Part shown: piece after piece, positions 38,902-47,345 of the stretch | Layout of the letters: each line of letters begins with the position of its first letter | How positions within the stretch are numbered: the stretch's first letter is position 1 | Source of the DNA: Flavobacterium hungaricum | GTDB lineage: Bacteria; Bacteroidota; Bacteroidia; Flavobacteriales; Flavobacteriaceae | Direction: 5' to 3' | DNA length: 64,000 nt | NCBI RefSeq assembly: GCF_015182285.1 | Contig: NZ_PRDM01000001.1 | Location: 1,302,001-1,366,000, forward strand | Made by a program: the position numbers and the translations under genes | Notes under the pieces: generated by a model | What the model saw: the letters and a program-made list of their open reading frames with translations, nothing else | Database searches by the model: none | Told to the model about the DNA's origin: nothing

Positions 38902-40835
38902 TGAAAAGATTGTTTTACTATTTTCTGATAGTATCGACTATTTTTAGTCCGTTGAAAGCTCAAAATACAGCAGGTGGAATTCCGCCTGTTCTTGCTGAAA
39001 AAGATCTGACGGCTTATTTATTCGTTTATTTTATCGGAAATAAAGTTGAAGAAGAAGCGGTTAATTATGCCGTAAGTACAGATGGTTATCATTATTACAG
39101 TCTCAACAATAACAAACCCATTTTAGACAGTAAAGCAATCAGTTCAACGGGAGGCGTTCGCGATCCGCATATACTACGAGGCGAAGACGGCAGAACATTT
39201 TATATGGTTCTGACCGATATGACTTCATCAAAAGGCTGGGACAGTAATCGTGCAATGGTTTTGCTGAAAAGCACCGATTTGGTTAACTGGGAAAGCAGTG
39301 TCGTTAACATTCAAAAAACATTTTCGGGAAATGATGATTTGAAACGAGTTTGGGCGCCGCAGACTATTTACGATGTAAAAGCGGGTAAATACCTGATTTA
39401 TTTTAGTATGAAACATGGCGATGAGCCGGATAAAATCTATTACGCTTATGCGAATGCAGATTTCACGGCTTTAGAAAGTGCCCCAAAACTGCTTTTTGTT
39501 CCAAAATCAAAAGGCGCTTGTATTGATGGCGATATTATTTGGAAAGACGGGGTTTATCATCTTTTTTATAAAACAGAATCGGAAACGGCAGGAATAAAAA
39601 CAGCTGTAACAACCGATTTAACTTCTGGAAATTGGACTGAAAACGATCATTATCTACAGCAGACCAAAGAAAAAGTAGAAGGTTCGAGTATTTTTAAACT
39701 CAATAATTCGGATGAATATATTTTAATGTACGATTTGTATTCAAAAGGGAAATATCAATTTACGAAAACCAAGGATCTCGAAAACTTTACCGTTATAGAC
39801 AATGCTGTTTCAATGGATTTTAAACCGCGCCACGGAACCATTCTCCCGATAACGCGTTCTGAATTAAAGAGAATTATGGCCAAATGGGGAACGCCTTCAC
39901 AGCTTCCAAAAATAAATAATAATCCCGTTTTAGAAGGTTATTACGCTGATCCTGAAATTCTGTATTCAAACAAAACCAAAAAATATTATATCTATCCTAC
40001 AACTGACGGATTTACCGATTGGTCGGGTTATTATTTCAAAACATTTTCATCTGATAATCTGGTAGATTGGAAGGATGAAGGCATCATTCTGGATCTTAAA
40101 AAAGATATTTCGTGGGCAAACCGAAACGCCTGGGCTCCTTGCATTGTAGAGAAAAAGATCAAAGGAAAATACCAATACTTCTATTATTTTACAGCCGCAC
40201 AGAAAATTGGAGCTGCAGTTTCGGATCATCCAACCGGACCTTTTAAAGACAGCGGCAAAGCCATTGTTGCCGCAAGACCAGAAGGTATAAAAGACGGTCA
40301 GGAAATTGACCCCGATGTTTTTACAGATCCCAAAACGGGAAAAAGTTATTTGTATTGGGGAAATATGTACATGGCCGCCGCTGAATTAAATCCGGATATG
40401 GTTTCGCTAAAAGAAGGAAGTACAAAAATAATTGCCGTAGACAAAACTTTCCGCGAAGGCACTTATGTCATTTACAGAAACGGCAAATATTATTTCTTTT
40501 GGAGTGAAGACGATACGAGAAGTCCAAACTATAAAGTGAGATACGGGATTTCAGATTCACCGCTCGGGCCTCTTGAAATTCCTCAAAATAATATTGTTAT
40601 TCAGGGAATTCCAAAACTGGGAATTTATGCAACGGGACATAATTCAGTTTTACAGATTCCTGGAAAAGACGAATGGTATATGGTGTATCACAGGTTTTCA
40701 TATCCAACTGGAATTAAAATGGGACGTGCAGGCGGTTTTCATCGAGAGGTTTGTATTGATAAACTCGAGTTTGATGCAAATGGCAGTATAATAGAAACGA
40801 TACCGACTTTTGAAGGTATCAAGACTTTGAAATAA
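38901..40835 (+). CDS. Two-domain GH43 glycosidase
   Basis: The 644-residue exported protein (Sec signal ending KAQ, residue 21) contains two five-bladed GH43 propellers in tandem. Domain 1 (about 30-330) has VRDPHI (Asp88), ACIDGDIIW and EGSSIF. Domain 2 (about 345-644) has YYADPEI (base Asp350), EIDPDVF (Asp470) and REGTYVIY (acid Glu519). So both keep the three acidic residues of the family, which acts on arabinose, xylose or galactose linkages. Most GH43 proteins have one such domain, often with a beta-sandwich, so the double layout is uncommon. The gene overlaps the GH27 stop by one base, and a terminator follows. It closes the polysaccharide region. Confidence 0.86.
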   Translation: MKRLFYYFLIVSTIFSPLKAQNTAGGIPPVLAEKDLTAYLFVYFIGNKVEEEAVNYAVSTDGYHYYSLNNNKPILDSKAISSTGGVRDPHILRGEDGRTFYMVLTDMTSSKGWDSNRAMVLLKSTDLVNWESSVVNIQKTFSGNDDLKRVWAPQTIYDVKAGKYLIYFSMKHGDEPDKIYYAYANADFTALESAPKLLFVPKSKGACIDGDIIWKDGVYHLFYKTESETAGIKTAVTTDLTSGNWTENDHYLQQTKEKVEGSSIFKLNNSDEYILMYDLYSKGKYQFTKTKDLENFTVIDNAVSMDFKPRHGTILPITRSELKRIMAKWGTPSQLPKINNNPVLEGYYADPEILYSNKTKKYYIYPTTDGFTDWSGYYFKTFSSDNLVDWKDEGIILDLKKDISWANRNAWAPCIVEKKIKGKYQYFYYFTAAQKIGAAVSDHPTGPFKDSGKAIVAARPEGIKDGQEIDPDVFTDPKTGKSYLYWGNMYMAAAELNPDMVSLKEGSTKIIAVDKTFREGTYVIYRNGKYYFFWSEDDTRSPNYKVRYGISDSPLGPLEIPQNNIVIQGIPKLGIYATGHNSVLQIPGKDEWYMVYHRFSYPTGIKMGRAGGFHREVCIDKLEFDANGSIIETIPTFEGIKTLK

Positions 40836-40860
40836 AAGATTGGATTTATAATTAACCAAT

Positions 40861-40903
40861 AAAACTCTTTTTTTGCCAATTGCATCAAAAGAGTTTTTAT
40901 TTT
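40861..40903 (+). terminator. Terminator after the GH43 gene (bidirectional)
   Basis: AAAACTCTTTT (40861-40871) pairs with AAAAGAGTTTT (40887-40897), with T-rich tails on both strands. It ends the + strand glycosidase operon and could also stop readthrough of the minus-strand gene 41042-42016. Confidence 0.8.
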
Positions 40904-41041
40904 TTAGCAGCTTTATTTCTAGAGGTGGAGTGATTTTTAGAATTCACCGCAGCATTTTGTGGCAGAAAGGGGATCAAGTCCAGATGATGAAATTAACGCG
41001 AGTTTTTTCCATTGGCGTTTTTTTTCTTAACCATAATCTGC

Positions 41042-42016
41042 TCATGATTCCCAATCGAGTATTATTTTACCAATATGGTTTCCGTTTTCCATAGATTTGT
41101 GAGCGCTCACGACATCTCGGTAAGAAAATGTTTTGTAGATAACAGGTCTGAATTTTTCATTTTCAATTAAAGGCCACACATTTTTAAATACCTCTTGTGC
41201 TAATCGTTTTTTGTAGTTGTAATCTCTTGCACGCAGCGTACTTCCCGAAATCGTGAGACGTTTTAGCATCAACTGCCAGATATCAAGTGTTACATTTTTA
41301 CCATTTTCTGCATTAATGTGAATAAGTCTTCCATCTTCGTTTAAAATATTCAGATTCTTTTGAAAATAAGTTCCCGCAATCATATCCAGAATAACATCTA
41401 CACCTTTGTCTTTTAAAATTTCTTCAAAGTCTTCTGCTTTATAATTAATGCAAAGAGCAGCGCCTAATTCATAGCAGTATTGTGCTTTTTCTTCTGAGCC
41501 AACAGTAGTTATAACTTTTGAACCAAAAGCATGGGCGATTTGTATGGCTGTAATTCCGATACCGCTGCTGCCTCCGTGAACCAGCAAAGTTTCGTCTGGT
41601 TTTAATTTTCCACGTTCAAAAATATTAGACCAGACTGTAAAAACCGTTTCGGGCAGACTGGTGGCTTCTATAAAATTTAATCCTTTGGGAATGGGTAAAC
41701 ACTGGCCTTCTTCTACAGTAACATACTCGGCATAACCTCCTCCGGGAAGCAGCGCACAAACGGCATCGCCTTTTTTCCATTGGGTAACTTCCGGACCGCA
41801 TTCTACAATAATACCCGATACTTCAAGACCTGGGATTTCATTAGAAGTACTGTCTGGAGCAGCATATTTTCCTTCACGCTGTAAAATATCACTTCTGTTA
41901 AGACCAGAAGCTTTTACCTGAATCAATACTTCATTTTTGGAAGGAATTAAATCAGGAACTTCGGTTACCTGCAAAACTTCAGGTCCTCCAAATTTTGAGA
42001 TTGTAATAGCTTTCAT
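41042..42016 (-). CDS. NAD(P)H-dependent quinone oxidoreductase (zinc-free MDR, PIG3-like)
   Basis: This 324-residue cytoplasmic enzyme belongs to the medium-chain dehydrogenase/reductase superfamily and should reduce quinones or enals. The GroES-like domain begins MKAITISKFGGPEVLQV and contains LNRSDILQREG. The nucleotide-binding fold has VHGGSSGIGITAIQIA. The catalytic zinc Cys/His pattern of alcohol dehydrogenases is absent, as in quinone oxidoreductases. It is encoded 11 bp after the 185-residue unknown gene on the same strand, and both lie opposite a LysR gene, which probably controls them. Confidence 0.88.
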   Translation of the reverse strand: MKAITISKFGGPEVLQVTEVPDLIPSKNEVLIQVKASGLNRSDILQREGKYAAPDSTSNEIPGLEVSGIIVECGPEVTQWKKGDAVCALLPGGGYAEYVTVEEGQCLPIPKGLNFIEATSLPETVFTVWSNIFERGKLKPDETLLVHGGSSGIGITAIQIAHAFGSKVITTVGSEEKAQYCYELGAALCINYKAEDFEEILKDKGVDVILDMIAGTYFQKNLNILNEDGRLIHINAENGKNVTLDIWQLMLKRLTISGSTLRARDYNYKKRLAQEVFKNVWPLIENEKFRPVIYKTFSYRDVVSAHKSMENGNHIGKIILDWES

Positions 42017-42027
42017 AATCTAATTTT

Positions 42028-42585
42028 TTAAAAAGGTAGATTATATTTTCCAAATAATGCTTTGTTCTCGATACTTTTTGCAAACAGCGGTGTTTCTTCA
42101 TGGTTATGCGCATCAGAAGCATCTTGTCTTGCTTTTGCGGCATCGGCTAAAGAAATTCCGTGTTGTTTTATGAAATCTAAAAATTCAGAAGTGGCAGTGG
42201 CATGAATGGTATTGGTAAATTGGGTTGTTTTATCATCTATTTTATCTGCTTTCAATTCCCAAAGAACCTGAACCTTAGATCTTCCGCCTGCGGTAATGGT
42301 ATCAGAAATGGAGAGCATTCGGCAATAATCAGCGCGATATTCGTCAAAAATATAATGCTGTACCACAAGCGCTGTTCCTACATATTCTACATTGATAGAC
42401 ATAGGAATACCTTCAAAATTAGAGGTTATTCCGGCGGCAATGTGGTTAACAGAGCAGCGTTGGTATTCTGCATCAGGCAAATTAAGCAGCCAGTCGGCGA
42501 TATTAATTTTTTCAATTGGAGCATTCATGACTGCAGAGACAGTTGATGCTGATAATGCGTTTTCGGGTGTTTGTAAAATTTCCAT
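42028..42585 (-). CDS. Protein of unknown function in the LysR-linked oxidoreductase operon
   Basis: This is a 185-residue soluble protein without signal or membrane segment. It contains a long amphipathic region with alternating residues (MSINVEYVGTALVVQHYIFDEY, here quoted only in part: VEYVGTALVVQHYI) and a charged C-terminus with KARQDASDAHNHEETPLF. No family is recognised. It lies 11 bp upstream of the quinone oxidoreductase on the same strand, so it is probably co-transcribed and used in the same detoxification or redox step. The shared promoter would face the LysR gene 130 bp away. Confidence 0.8.
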   Translation of the reverse strand: MEILQTPENALSASTVSAVMNAPIEKINIADWLLNLPDAEYQRCSVNHIAAGITSNFEGIPMSINVEYVGTALVVQHYIFDEYRADYCRMLSISDTITAGGRSKVQVLWELKADKIDDKTTQFTNTIHATATSEFLDFIKQHGISLADAAKARQDASDAHNHEETPLFAKSIENKALFGKYNLPF

Positions 42586-42663
42586 CTTTTGTGTTTTTTA
42601 AATTAACTTATGTCAAAGTTCTGCAATATAAACCAATCGTGGAAATGATATTTTTAGATCAAA

Positions 42664-42684
42664 TCAATCGAAATTTTCGATTTA
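42664..42684. promoter_or_regulatory. LysR-type operator in the divergent gap
   Basis: AATCGAAA (42666-42673) and TTTCGATT (42675-42682) form a perfect 8-bp inverted repeat around one T. It contains the LysR T-N11-A core (TCGAAATTTTCGA) and lies 30 bp before the LysR start and 80 bp from the divergent operon. Confidence 0.65.
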
Positions 42685-42714
42685 GAATTGTACTTTTATA
42701 AAAAATTAAAGAAA

Positions 42715-43602
42715 ATGGAACTTCGTCAATTAAAATACTTTGTCCGCGCGGCAGAACTTTTAAATTTCACTCAGGCTGCAGATGATTTATACATTACACA
42801 AAGTACATTATCCCATCAGGTAAAAGAATTAGAAAATTCACTGACTGTTCTTCTTTTTGACAGGGTAGGAAAGCGTGTCCAGCTTACAGAAGCGGGAGAA
42901 ATTATGCTGGATTACGCCCGAAAAACAATTCGTCAGGCAGAAGAAGGAAAGCAGGTTTTAATGGATTTGAATAACTTAAAAACCGGGAAAATAACTATTG
43001 GATCGACTTACGGTCTGGTAAATTTACTGCTTCAAACCATTACGGAGTTTAACGAAGAATTTCCGGAGATTAAAATTCAGGTTGTTTTAGCTTCTACTTC
43101 GGACCTGATGCAAAAAATACGCTCGTATGAAATTGATTGTATGCTTTCATTTATGCCTTCGTCTGCCGATAATCAGCTTGATATAATGCCATTATTCTCT
43201 GCAAATCTTTCTTTGATTCTTCATCAATCGCATCCTTGGAGCAAGCTTAAAAAAATAGGACTTCAAAAAATAACCGAATTGAATTTAGTGCTGCCGTCTC
43301 CCAGTTACAGCATCAGAAATTTTCTGGACGAAACGCTTAAAACAAACAATATCAAACTTGACGCAAAAATAGAGATTAATGATATTCATAGTGTATTAGA
43401 ACTGGTTAATACAAAGAAATGGCATACTATATTAATGAATTCTTCTTTGTTTGACTTTTCTGAACTTATTGCAGTGCCTATTGAAGGTAAAAATATGAGC
43501 CGTGAAGCAACCCTAATATTTCCTTCGGGTGTTTACCGTAAAGCTTCATTGGTTCTTTTTCATAATTTAATAAAGAAAAAAGCGGCCATGAAATTTCCTT
43601 AA
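42715..43602 (+). CDS. LysR-family transcriptional regulator
   Basis: This 295-residue regulator begins at ATG 42715 (MELRQLKYFVRAAE), the usual LysR N-terminus. An upstream ATG at 42688 would add nine residues of no family value. The winged HTH (about 1-60, FTQAADDLYITQSTLSHQVKELE) is followed by a substrate-binding domain (about 90-290, ITIGSTYGLVNLLL). It is divergent from the quinone oxidoreductase pair, and a T-N11-A palindrome lies in between. It probably activates them in response to a redox-active or toxic molecule. The effector is unknown. Confidence 0.92.
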   Translation: MELRQLKYFVRAAELLNFTQAADDLYITQSTLSHQVKELENSLTVLLFDRVGKRVQLTEAGEIMLDYARKTIRQAEEGKQVLMDLNNLKTGKITIGSTYGLVNLLLQTITEFNEEFPEIKIQVVLASTSDLMQKIRSYEIDCMLSFMPSSADNQLDIMPLFSANLSLILHQSHPWSKLKKIGLQKITELNLVLPSPSYSIRNFLDETLKTNNIKLDAKIEINDIHSVLELVNTKKWHTILMNSSLFDFSELIAVPIEGKNMSREATLIFPSGVYRKASLVLFHNLIKKKAAMKFP

Positions 43603-43667
43603 GAGTATATTGTATAGTTGATCTTTTTGAGTTTCGTATGGGATCAAGACATGCGGCATCTGATCGG

Positions 43668-43703
43668 CAAAAAAAAAGCACCTGTCTCAGACAGGTGCTT
43701 TAG
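43668..43703 (-). terminator. Terminator of the minus-strand cold-shock gene
   Basis: AAAGCACCTGTCT (43675-43687) and AGACAGGTGCTTT (43689-43701) form a perfect 13-bp inverted repeat, and the minus strand then reads poly-T through 43668. It lies 24 bp after the csp stop. Confidence 0.9.
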
Positions 43704-43726
43704 TTATAAACTAGTTCTATAGTATG

Positions 43727-43918
43727 TTATGCTACAATTACGTTTACTGCGTTTGGACCTCTTCGGCCTTCTTCGATGTCGTATCGAACTGAATCATTTT
43801 CACGGATATTCTCTGAGAGACCTGAAACATGAACAAAAACCTCGTTTCCACCATTATTAGGTGTTATAAATCCAAAACCTTTTTCTTCATTGAAGAATTT
43901 TACTGTACCTTCCTGCAT
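43727..43918 (-). CDS. Cold-shock-domain protein (CspA family)
   Basis: This 63-residue single-domain OB-fold RNA chaperone has RNP1 KGFGFI and RNP2 EVFVHV, the two nucleic-acid-binding motifs. It differs at only eight or so positions from the other copy at 57145-57336. It has its own promoter 19 bp upstream of the start and a strong terminator, so it is a single-gene transcript. Neither expression at low temperature nor function can be read from the sequence. Confidence 0.95.
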   Translation of the reverse strand: MQEGTVKFFNEEKGFGFITPNNGGNEVFVHVSGLSENIRENDSVRYDIEEGRRGPNAVNVIVA

Positions 43919-43937
43919 GTTAAATATTTAATTTGCT

Positions 43938-43965
43938 CAAATGTAATCTATTAAATATTAGCAAA
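43938..43965 (-). promoter_or_regulatory. Promoter of the minus-strand cold-shock gene
   Basis: Read on the minus strand, TTTG (43965-43962) is followed after 16 bp by a perfect -7 box TACATTTG (43945-43938), 19 nt from the ATG. The other csp gene has TATATTTG at exactly the same distance. Confidence 0.7.
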
Positions 43966-43985
43966 CGTATAAATGAATTTTAATT

Positions 43986-44147
43986 ATGGTTTCCTTAACG
44001 TTCGTCAGTAAGAACTATTTTTCATACAATAGCAGAAAGAGGAGCCGCAGGGCGGTATTTTTATCTGGACAGTTTCTACAAACAATTTTGCTGGAAAAAC
44101 TGCTGGATAAAACCGATAGTGCGCTTAAAAATTACAAGAAAAAGTAG
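43986..44147 (+). CDS. Possible 53-residue small protein
   Basis: An ATG at 43986 opens a 53-codon frame to TAG. The C-terminal half (SGQFLQTILLEKLLDKTDSA) has a helix-like leucine pattern; the N-terminus is basic and unusual. There is no clear ribosome-binding site or promoter. It lies in the 412-bp gap between the csp and histidine-kinase genes, of which nothing else is interpretable. It may be a real small gene, a remnant or chance. Confidence 0.25.
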   Translation: MVSLTFVSKNYFSYNSRKRSRRAVFLSGQFLQTILLEKLLDKTDSALKNYKKK

Positions 44148-44330
44148 AGATGTCTCTGACTGCCAGCTTTTTTTCGGTAAGATTTCCTTTTTGCAGCTAT
44201 TTATTTTAGCCCCTTTTTGTGATCGTTTTTTAATCGCGTATTATGGGAATTGTAAAACAATTATGAGCTTGCATGTAACATTCTGAACGCTGAGAATAGA
44301 TAGATTCGTTGCTTAAAATAAACTGTCACC

Positions 44331-45839
44331 ATGGAAGGAAATTTACAGCTTTTAAAAGATATTGTAGATCACACGCCTCTGCCTATTGGGGTATATACAG
44401 GCAGTGCGCTAAAGATAGAATTGGCCAATCCCGCCATGATCAAAACCTGGGGAAAGGGGGATCAGGTGATTGGAAAAACCTATCTTGAGGTGCTTCCAGA
44501 AATCCAAAAGCAGCTTATTTTTGATCAGGCACTACAGGTCTATAATACTGGTATTCCTTTTCATGCCAAAGACAAAAGAGTAGACCTTGTGGTGGAGGGT
44601 GAGGAAAAAACTTTTTATTTCAATTACAGTTTTATTCCTTTATTGGATTCAGAAGGGCATGTATATGGAGTCATGAACACAGGAATGGACATAACCGACC
44701 TGCATATGGCCAAAGAAAGGGTGCAGAGTTCTGAAGAGCAGCTTCGAATGTCTATAGAGGCTTCGGGTATGGGCACTTATGAAATAGATCTTGTGACCCA
44801 GAACATTCTGACTTCGGGTAATTTTAGTTCCATCTGGGACAAGGATGAGAATATAACCAAAGAAAAAATCATTTCAAGACTTCATCCTGATGACATCTCG
44901 GTGAGGGAGCAGGCGCACCGTGATGCGGAGAGAACGGGTTTGATCTCTTATCAGGCCAGAATAATCAATTCCGACCAGTCTTATCGCTGGATTAATATCA
45001 GCGGCAAAATCATAAAAGACGAGCAGGAGCAGCCTGTTAAGATCACGGGGATTATTGAAGATATCGGACACCGAAAAGCCTTGGAGGAACAGCTGCGACA
45101 AGAGGCTGCAGAGAGTACAGAGAAGCTCCGCCGTTCTAATGAGGAGCTGCAGCATTTTGCCAATCTTGTCAGCCATGACCTCAGGGAGCCTGTGCGTAAG
45201 GTCAAAACCTTTATCAGCAGAATGAGAAGTGAGGTGCAGTCGGAGTTCAGCGATCGTTTTGAATGGTACATCGGAAAAATAGAACACTCAGCCCAGAGGA
45301 TGCAAAATGTTATCGAGGGCATATTGGCCTATTCGAGTGCCGATAAGAAAAAACAGCCTGTAGAACCTATTGATCTCAATGAAGTGCTGGAGGACATCAA
45401 GACCGACCTTGAGCTGGTGATAGAGGAAAAAAATGCGGTTTTCATCAGTTCGGAGCTGCCACAGATACAAGGTGCCAGAATACTGATCCAGCAGCTTTTT
45501 TATAACCTGGTGCACAACGCCCTGAAGTTTTCCAGAGCAGAGGTGCCGCCAAGGGTGATTATCGGCTGCAGTATTGTACAGGATCCGAAAGGGGACTGGG
45601 TGGAAGTGCGAATTGAGGATAATGGTATCGGGCTTGATAATGCGTACAGTGAAAGAATATTTACGGCCTTTGAGCGCCTGCATTCTAAGGACGAATATGA
45701 AGGCAGCGGGCTCGGGCTTTCGCTCTGCCGAAAGATCGTACAACGGCATGGCGGGACCATAAGGGCATCTGGTGATAAGGATAACGGCTCTACATTTACC
45801 GTACTGCTGCCTCTGCAACAGGAAAACAGCACTATTTAA
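44331..45839 (+). CDS. Cytoplasmic PAS-PAS sensor histidine kinase (orphan)
   Basis: This is a 502-residue kinase with no membrane segment. Two PAS domains (about 5-125 and 130-250, the second starting SEEQLRMSIEASGMGTYEI) feed through a coiled coil (about 250-275) into HisKA, with phospho-accepting His282 in VSHDLREP, and a HATPase (NLVHNALKFS, EDNGIGLD, GSGLGLSLC). No receiver domain or response-regulator gene adjoins it. Base composition is clearly richer in G+C than the neighbours: sampled 60-base lines give 47 to 57 percent, versus well below 40 around it. That makes recent transfer or a different codon preference likely. The stimulus is unknown; the two-PAS layout is typical of phytochrome-like or redox sensors. 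Confidence 0.92.
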   Translation: MEGNLQLLKDIVDHTPLPIGVYTGSALKIELANPAMIKTWGKGDQVIGKTYLEVLPEIQKQLIFDQALQVYNTGIPFHAKDKRVDLVVEGEEKTFYFNYSFIPLLDSEGHVYGVMNTGMDITDLHMAKERVQSSEEQLRMSIEASGMGTYEIDLVTQNILTSGNFSSIWDKDENITKEKIISRLHPDDISVREQAHRDAERTGLISYQARIINSDQSYRWINISGKIIKDEQEQPVKITGIIEDIGHRKALEEQLRQEAAESTEKLRRSNEELQHFANLVSHDLREPVRKVKTFISRMRSEVQSEFSDRFEWYIGKIEHSAQRMQNVIEGILAYSSADKKKQPVEPIDLNEVLEDIKTDLELVIEEKNAVFISSELPQIQGARILIQQLFYNLVHNALKFSRAEVPPRVIIGCSIVQDPKGDWVEVRIEDNGIGLDNAYSERIFTAFERLHSKDEYEGSGLGLSLCRKIVQRHGGTIRASGDKDNGSTFTVLLPLQQENSTI

Positions 45840-46174
45840 GGTGCTGCTAAGATAAAAGCTTCATAGAAATTGGAGCTTTTTTTGTTTTACCTAATTATAA
45901 AAAGCAGGGAGATTTTATCAGATCTGAAGTTTCAGGAAAAAAAGTGTGAAATGTCAAATAGTAAACTATACAATCTAATTTTCTTATACAAGTTCCCATC
46001 TATCAGAGAGATTCTTTTTCAAGGCTGTTACTTAGTTATTGTTAAGCAGTGGTCAAAAATTTCTGACCTATTGCATGGTTTATGTTGATAGTATATTTTT
46101 GATTTTGATGACAGTACTTGCTAGACAAAATAAGAACAGTCTAATGTACTGCTGAATCGTAAATAAATAAAATT
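45840..46174. other. Intergenic gap after the histidine kinase (335 bp)
   Basis: It contains the terminator at 45854-45884. The rest is AT-rich DNA with no gene I can support; an open frame at 45870-46088 overlaps the terminator and shows no coding character. Confidence 0.5.
45854..45884 (+). terminator. Terminator after the histidine kinase
   Basis: AAAGCTTC pairs with GGAGCTTT (one G-U pair) around a 9-base loop and runs into TTTTTTTG. It starts 15 bp after the stop. Confidence 0.75.
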
Positions 46175-46429
46175 ATGAAATCGAATAAACTTGAGAAAAT
46201 GAGCTTTGAAGAGCTTACAAAAAAAAAAGATCAAATTAAAGGCATTGCCATAGCATGCGGGGTAGTTTATATTTTGTCAATTATTCTTTTACTGTACTTA
46301 TCAATCACGAAGGGATTTGCTAAACTTCCCATTGCCGTATATATTCCGCTTTTCGGATTCCCAGGTTCTTTGATGCCTCTTATGGTCTATTTAATCTCTC
46401 TAAATAAGGAGATTAAGTCACGAGGATGA
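46175..46429 (+). CDS. Small membrane protein of unknown function
   Basis: This 84-residue protein has a charged N-terminus (MKSNKLEKMSFEELTKKKDQ) and two membrane helices (about 22-43, IAIACGVVYILSIILLLYL, and about 54-75), ending with a basic tail. No domain is recognised. It is a single gene between two gaps and on the + strand; the terminator at 46575 is the nearest stop signal. It resembles the small two-helix proteins that are common in Flavobacteriaceae, but that is only a structural comparison. Confidence 0.7.
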   Translation: MKSNKLEKMSFEELTKKKDQIKGIAIACGVVYILSIILLLYLSITKGFAKLPIAVYIPLFGFPGSLMPLMVYLISLNKEIKSRG

Positions 46430-46742
46430 GCCTTTGCTGCATGTCTGGAAGTTATTAAAAAAGTACAGCAGGAATATCTGCTGTTGCACCGTTTGCATTG
46501 AAGGTGGAGGTCGCCCAAAAACTTTGGACTTTAAGCGAAGAATTGAGAAATATAAAGTTTATAATTTAATGTATAAAGAAATAAGGTCCAAATAATTGGG
46601 CCTTATTTCTTTTTTTACCTTTACATTAATATGCATTTTTTTCCGAGAAACAGACTGGCTGCTGAACAGAGCGGTCATGCAATAGAGTCAGGCACACCTC
46701 AGCAACAGACACCAATAGGCCAGCCATGTAATTAATTTTATT
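46430..46742. other. Intergenic gap (313 bp)
   Basis: A frame open from about 46435 to the TAA at 46590 has no start codon and ends in a basic peptide (RRIEKYKVYNLMYKEIRS), perhaps a gene remnant, but the evidence is thin. The terminator at 46575-46616 is the only firm feature. Confidence 0.4.
46575..46616 (+). terminator. Strong Rho-independent terminator
   Basis: AAAGAAATAAGGTCC (46575-46589) pairs with GGGCCTTATTTCTTT (46598-46612), a 15-bp stem with one mismatch or wobble, then TTTT. It lies 146 bp after the small membrane protein gene. Confidence 0.85.
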
Positions 46743-47345
46743 ATGAAAACAGCATTATATATATTTTTGGCAGTACAGTTATTTTTAAGCTGCTCTGCAG
46801 TGAAGAGGGTCAATCCCCCTCTTAATGATTATATTTCAAGTTTAAATTTGAAAGATTCAGACACTGTTATGATTATTCAGGAAAAAATTAACAGCAATGC
46901 AGCTATTGCTATTTTTAAAGGCAGAACTGTTTATTATGAAGGTATTGACAAATATGTGAAAACAGAAGGAGTTGACGCTCCTTTATACGATGAGAAAAGC
47001 TGGGAGAAAATGAAACGGAAATATAAAAATAAAAATACTTCCGAACATTGGTTGAAAGACGATTACTGGAACTTAAATGATTTCAAACATCAAAATATTA
47101 TTTTTATAAAACAGGCAGATTTTCCTAACCCGGGCAGATATGAAAAATTTGATTTTAAAGAACGTTACAGGGTTTTTTCGTTTTCTGATCTAATGTATTA
47201 CAAAAATAATAAGTATGCTGTTTTTGCTGTAAAATCAACTACGACAGACTATAAAAATATTGATGAGACTTTTATATTAGTTATGGAAAAGAAGAACGGC
47301 AGATGGACCGTTATTCAAAAAGTAGGGGATGGCATATATAGGTAA
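46743..47345 (+). CDS. Lipoprotein of unknown function
   Basis: This is a 200-residue predicted lipoprotein. The signal peptide ends in lipobox LFLSC (Cys17), followed by SAVKRVNPPLNDYISS. The mature part is rich in Lys, Tyr and Asn (EKMKRKYKNKNTSEHW) and ends with a beta-rich FILVMEKKNGRWTVIQKV. No family is recognised. It is a single gene with a strong hairpin 220 bp after the stop. Anchorage in the outer membrane is probable for this group of bacteria but not shown. Confidence 0.78.
   Translation: MKTALYIFLAVQLFLSCSAVKRVNPPLNDYISSLNLKDSDTVMIIQEKINSNAAIAIFKGRTVYYEGIDKYVKTEGVDAPLYDEKSWEKMKRKYKNKNTSEHWLKDDYWNLNDFKHQNIIFIKQADFPNPGRYEKFDFKERYRVFSFSDLMYYKNNKYAVFAVKSTTTDYKNIDETFILVMEKKNGRWTVIQKVGDGIYR

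Noticed and set aside
40873..41094. Open frame of 73 codons on the + strand
   Set aside because: It starts in the terminator stem and runs over the end of the minus-strand oxidoreductase gene; no coding character.
42688..42714. Upstream ATG for the LysR gene
   Set aside because: The family N-terminus (MELRQLKYF) starts at 42715, and the extra nine residues lie just after the operator palindrome.
45288..45818. Long antisense open frame within the histidine kinase
   Set aside because: It is explained by the high G+C of the kinase gene, which removes stop codons on the other strand.
45870..46088. Open frame of 72 codons after the histidine kinase
   Set aside because: It begins in the terminator region and has no recognisable composition, start signal or family.
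46435..46590. Start-less open frame ending in a basic peptide
   Set aside because: A second frame in the same DNA is also open and there is no start or homologue known to me; too weak to call a remnant.
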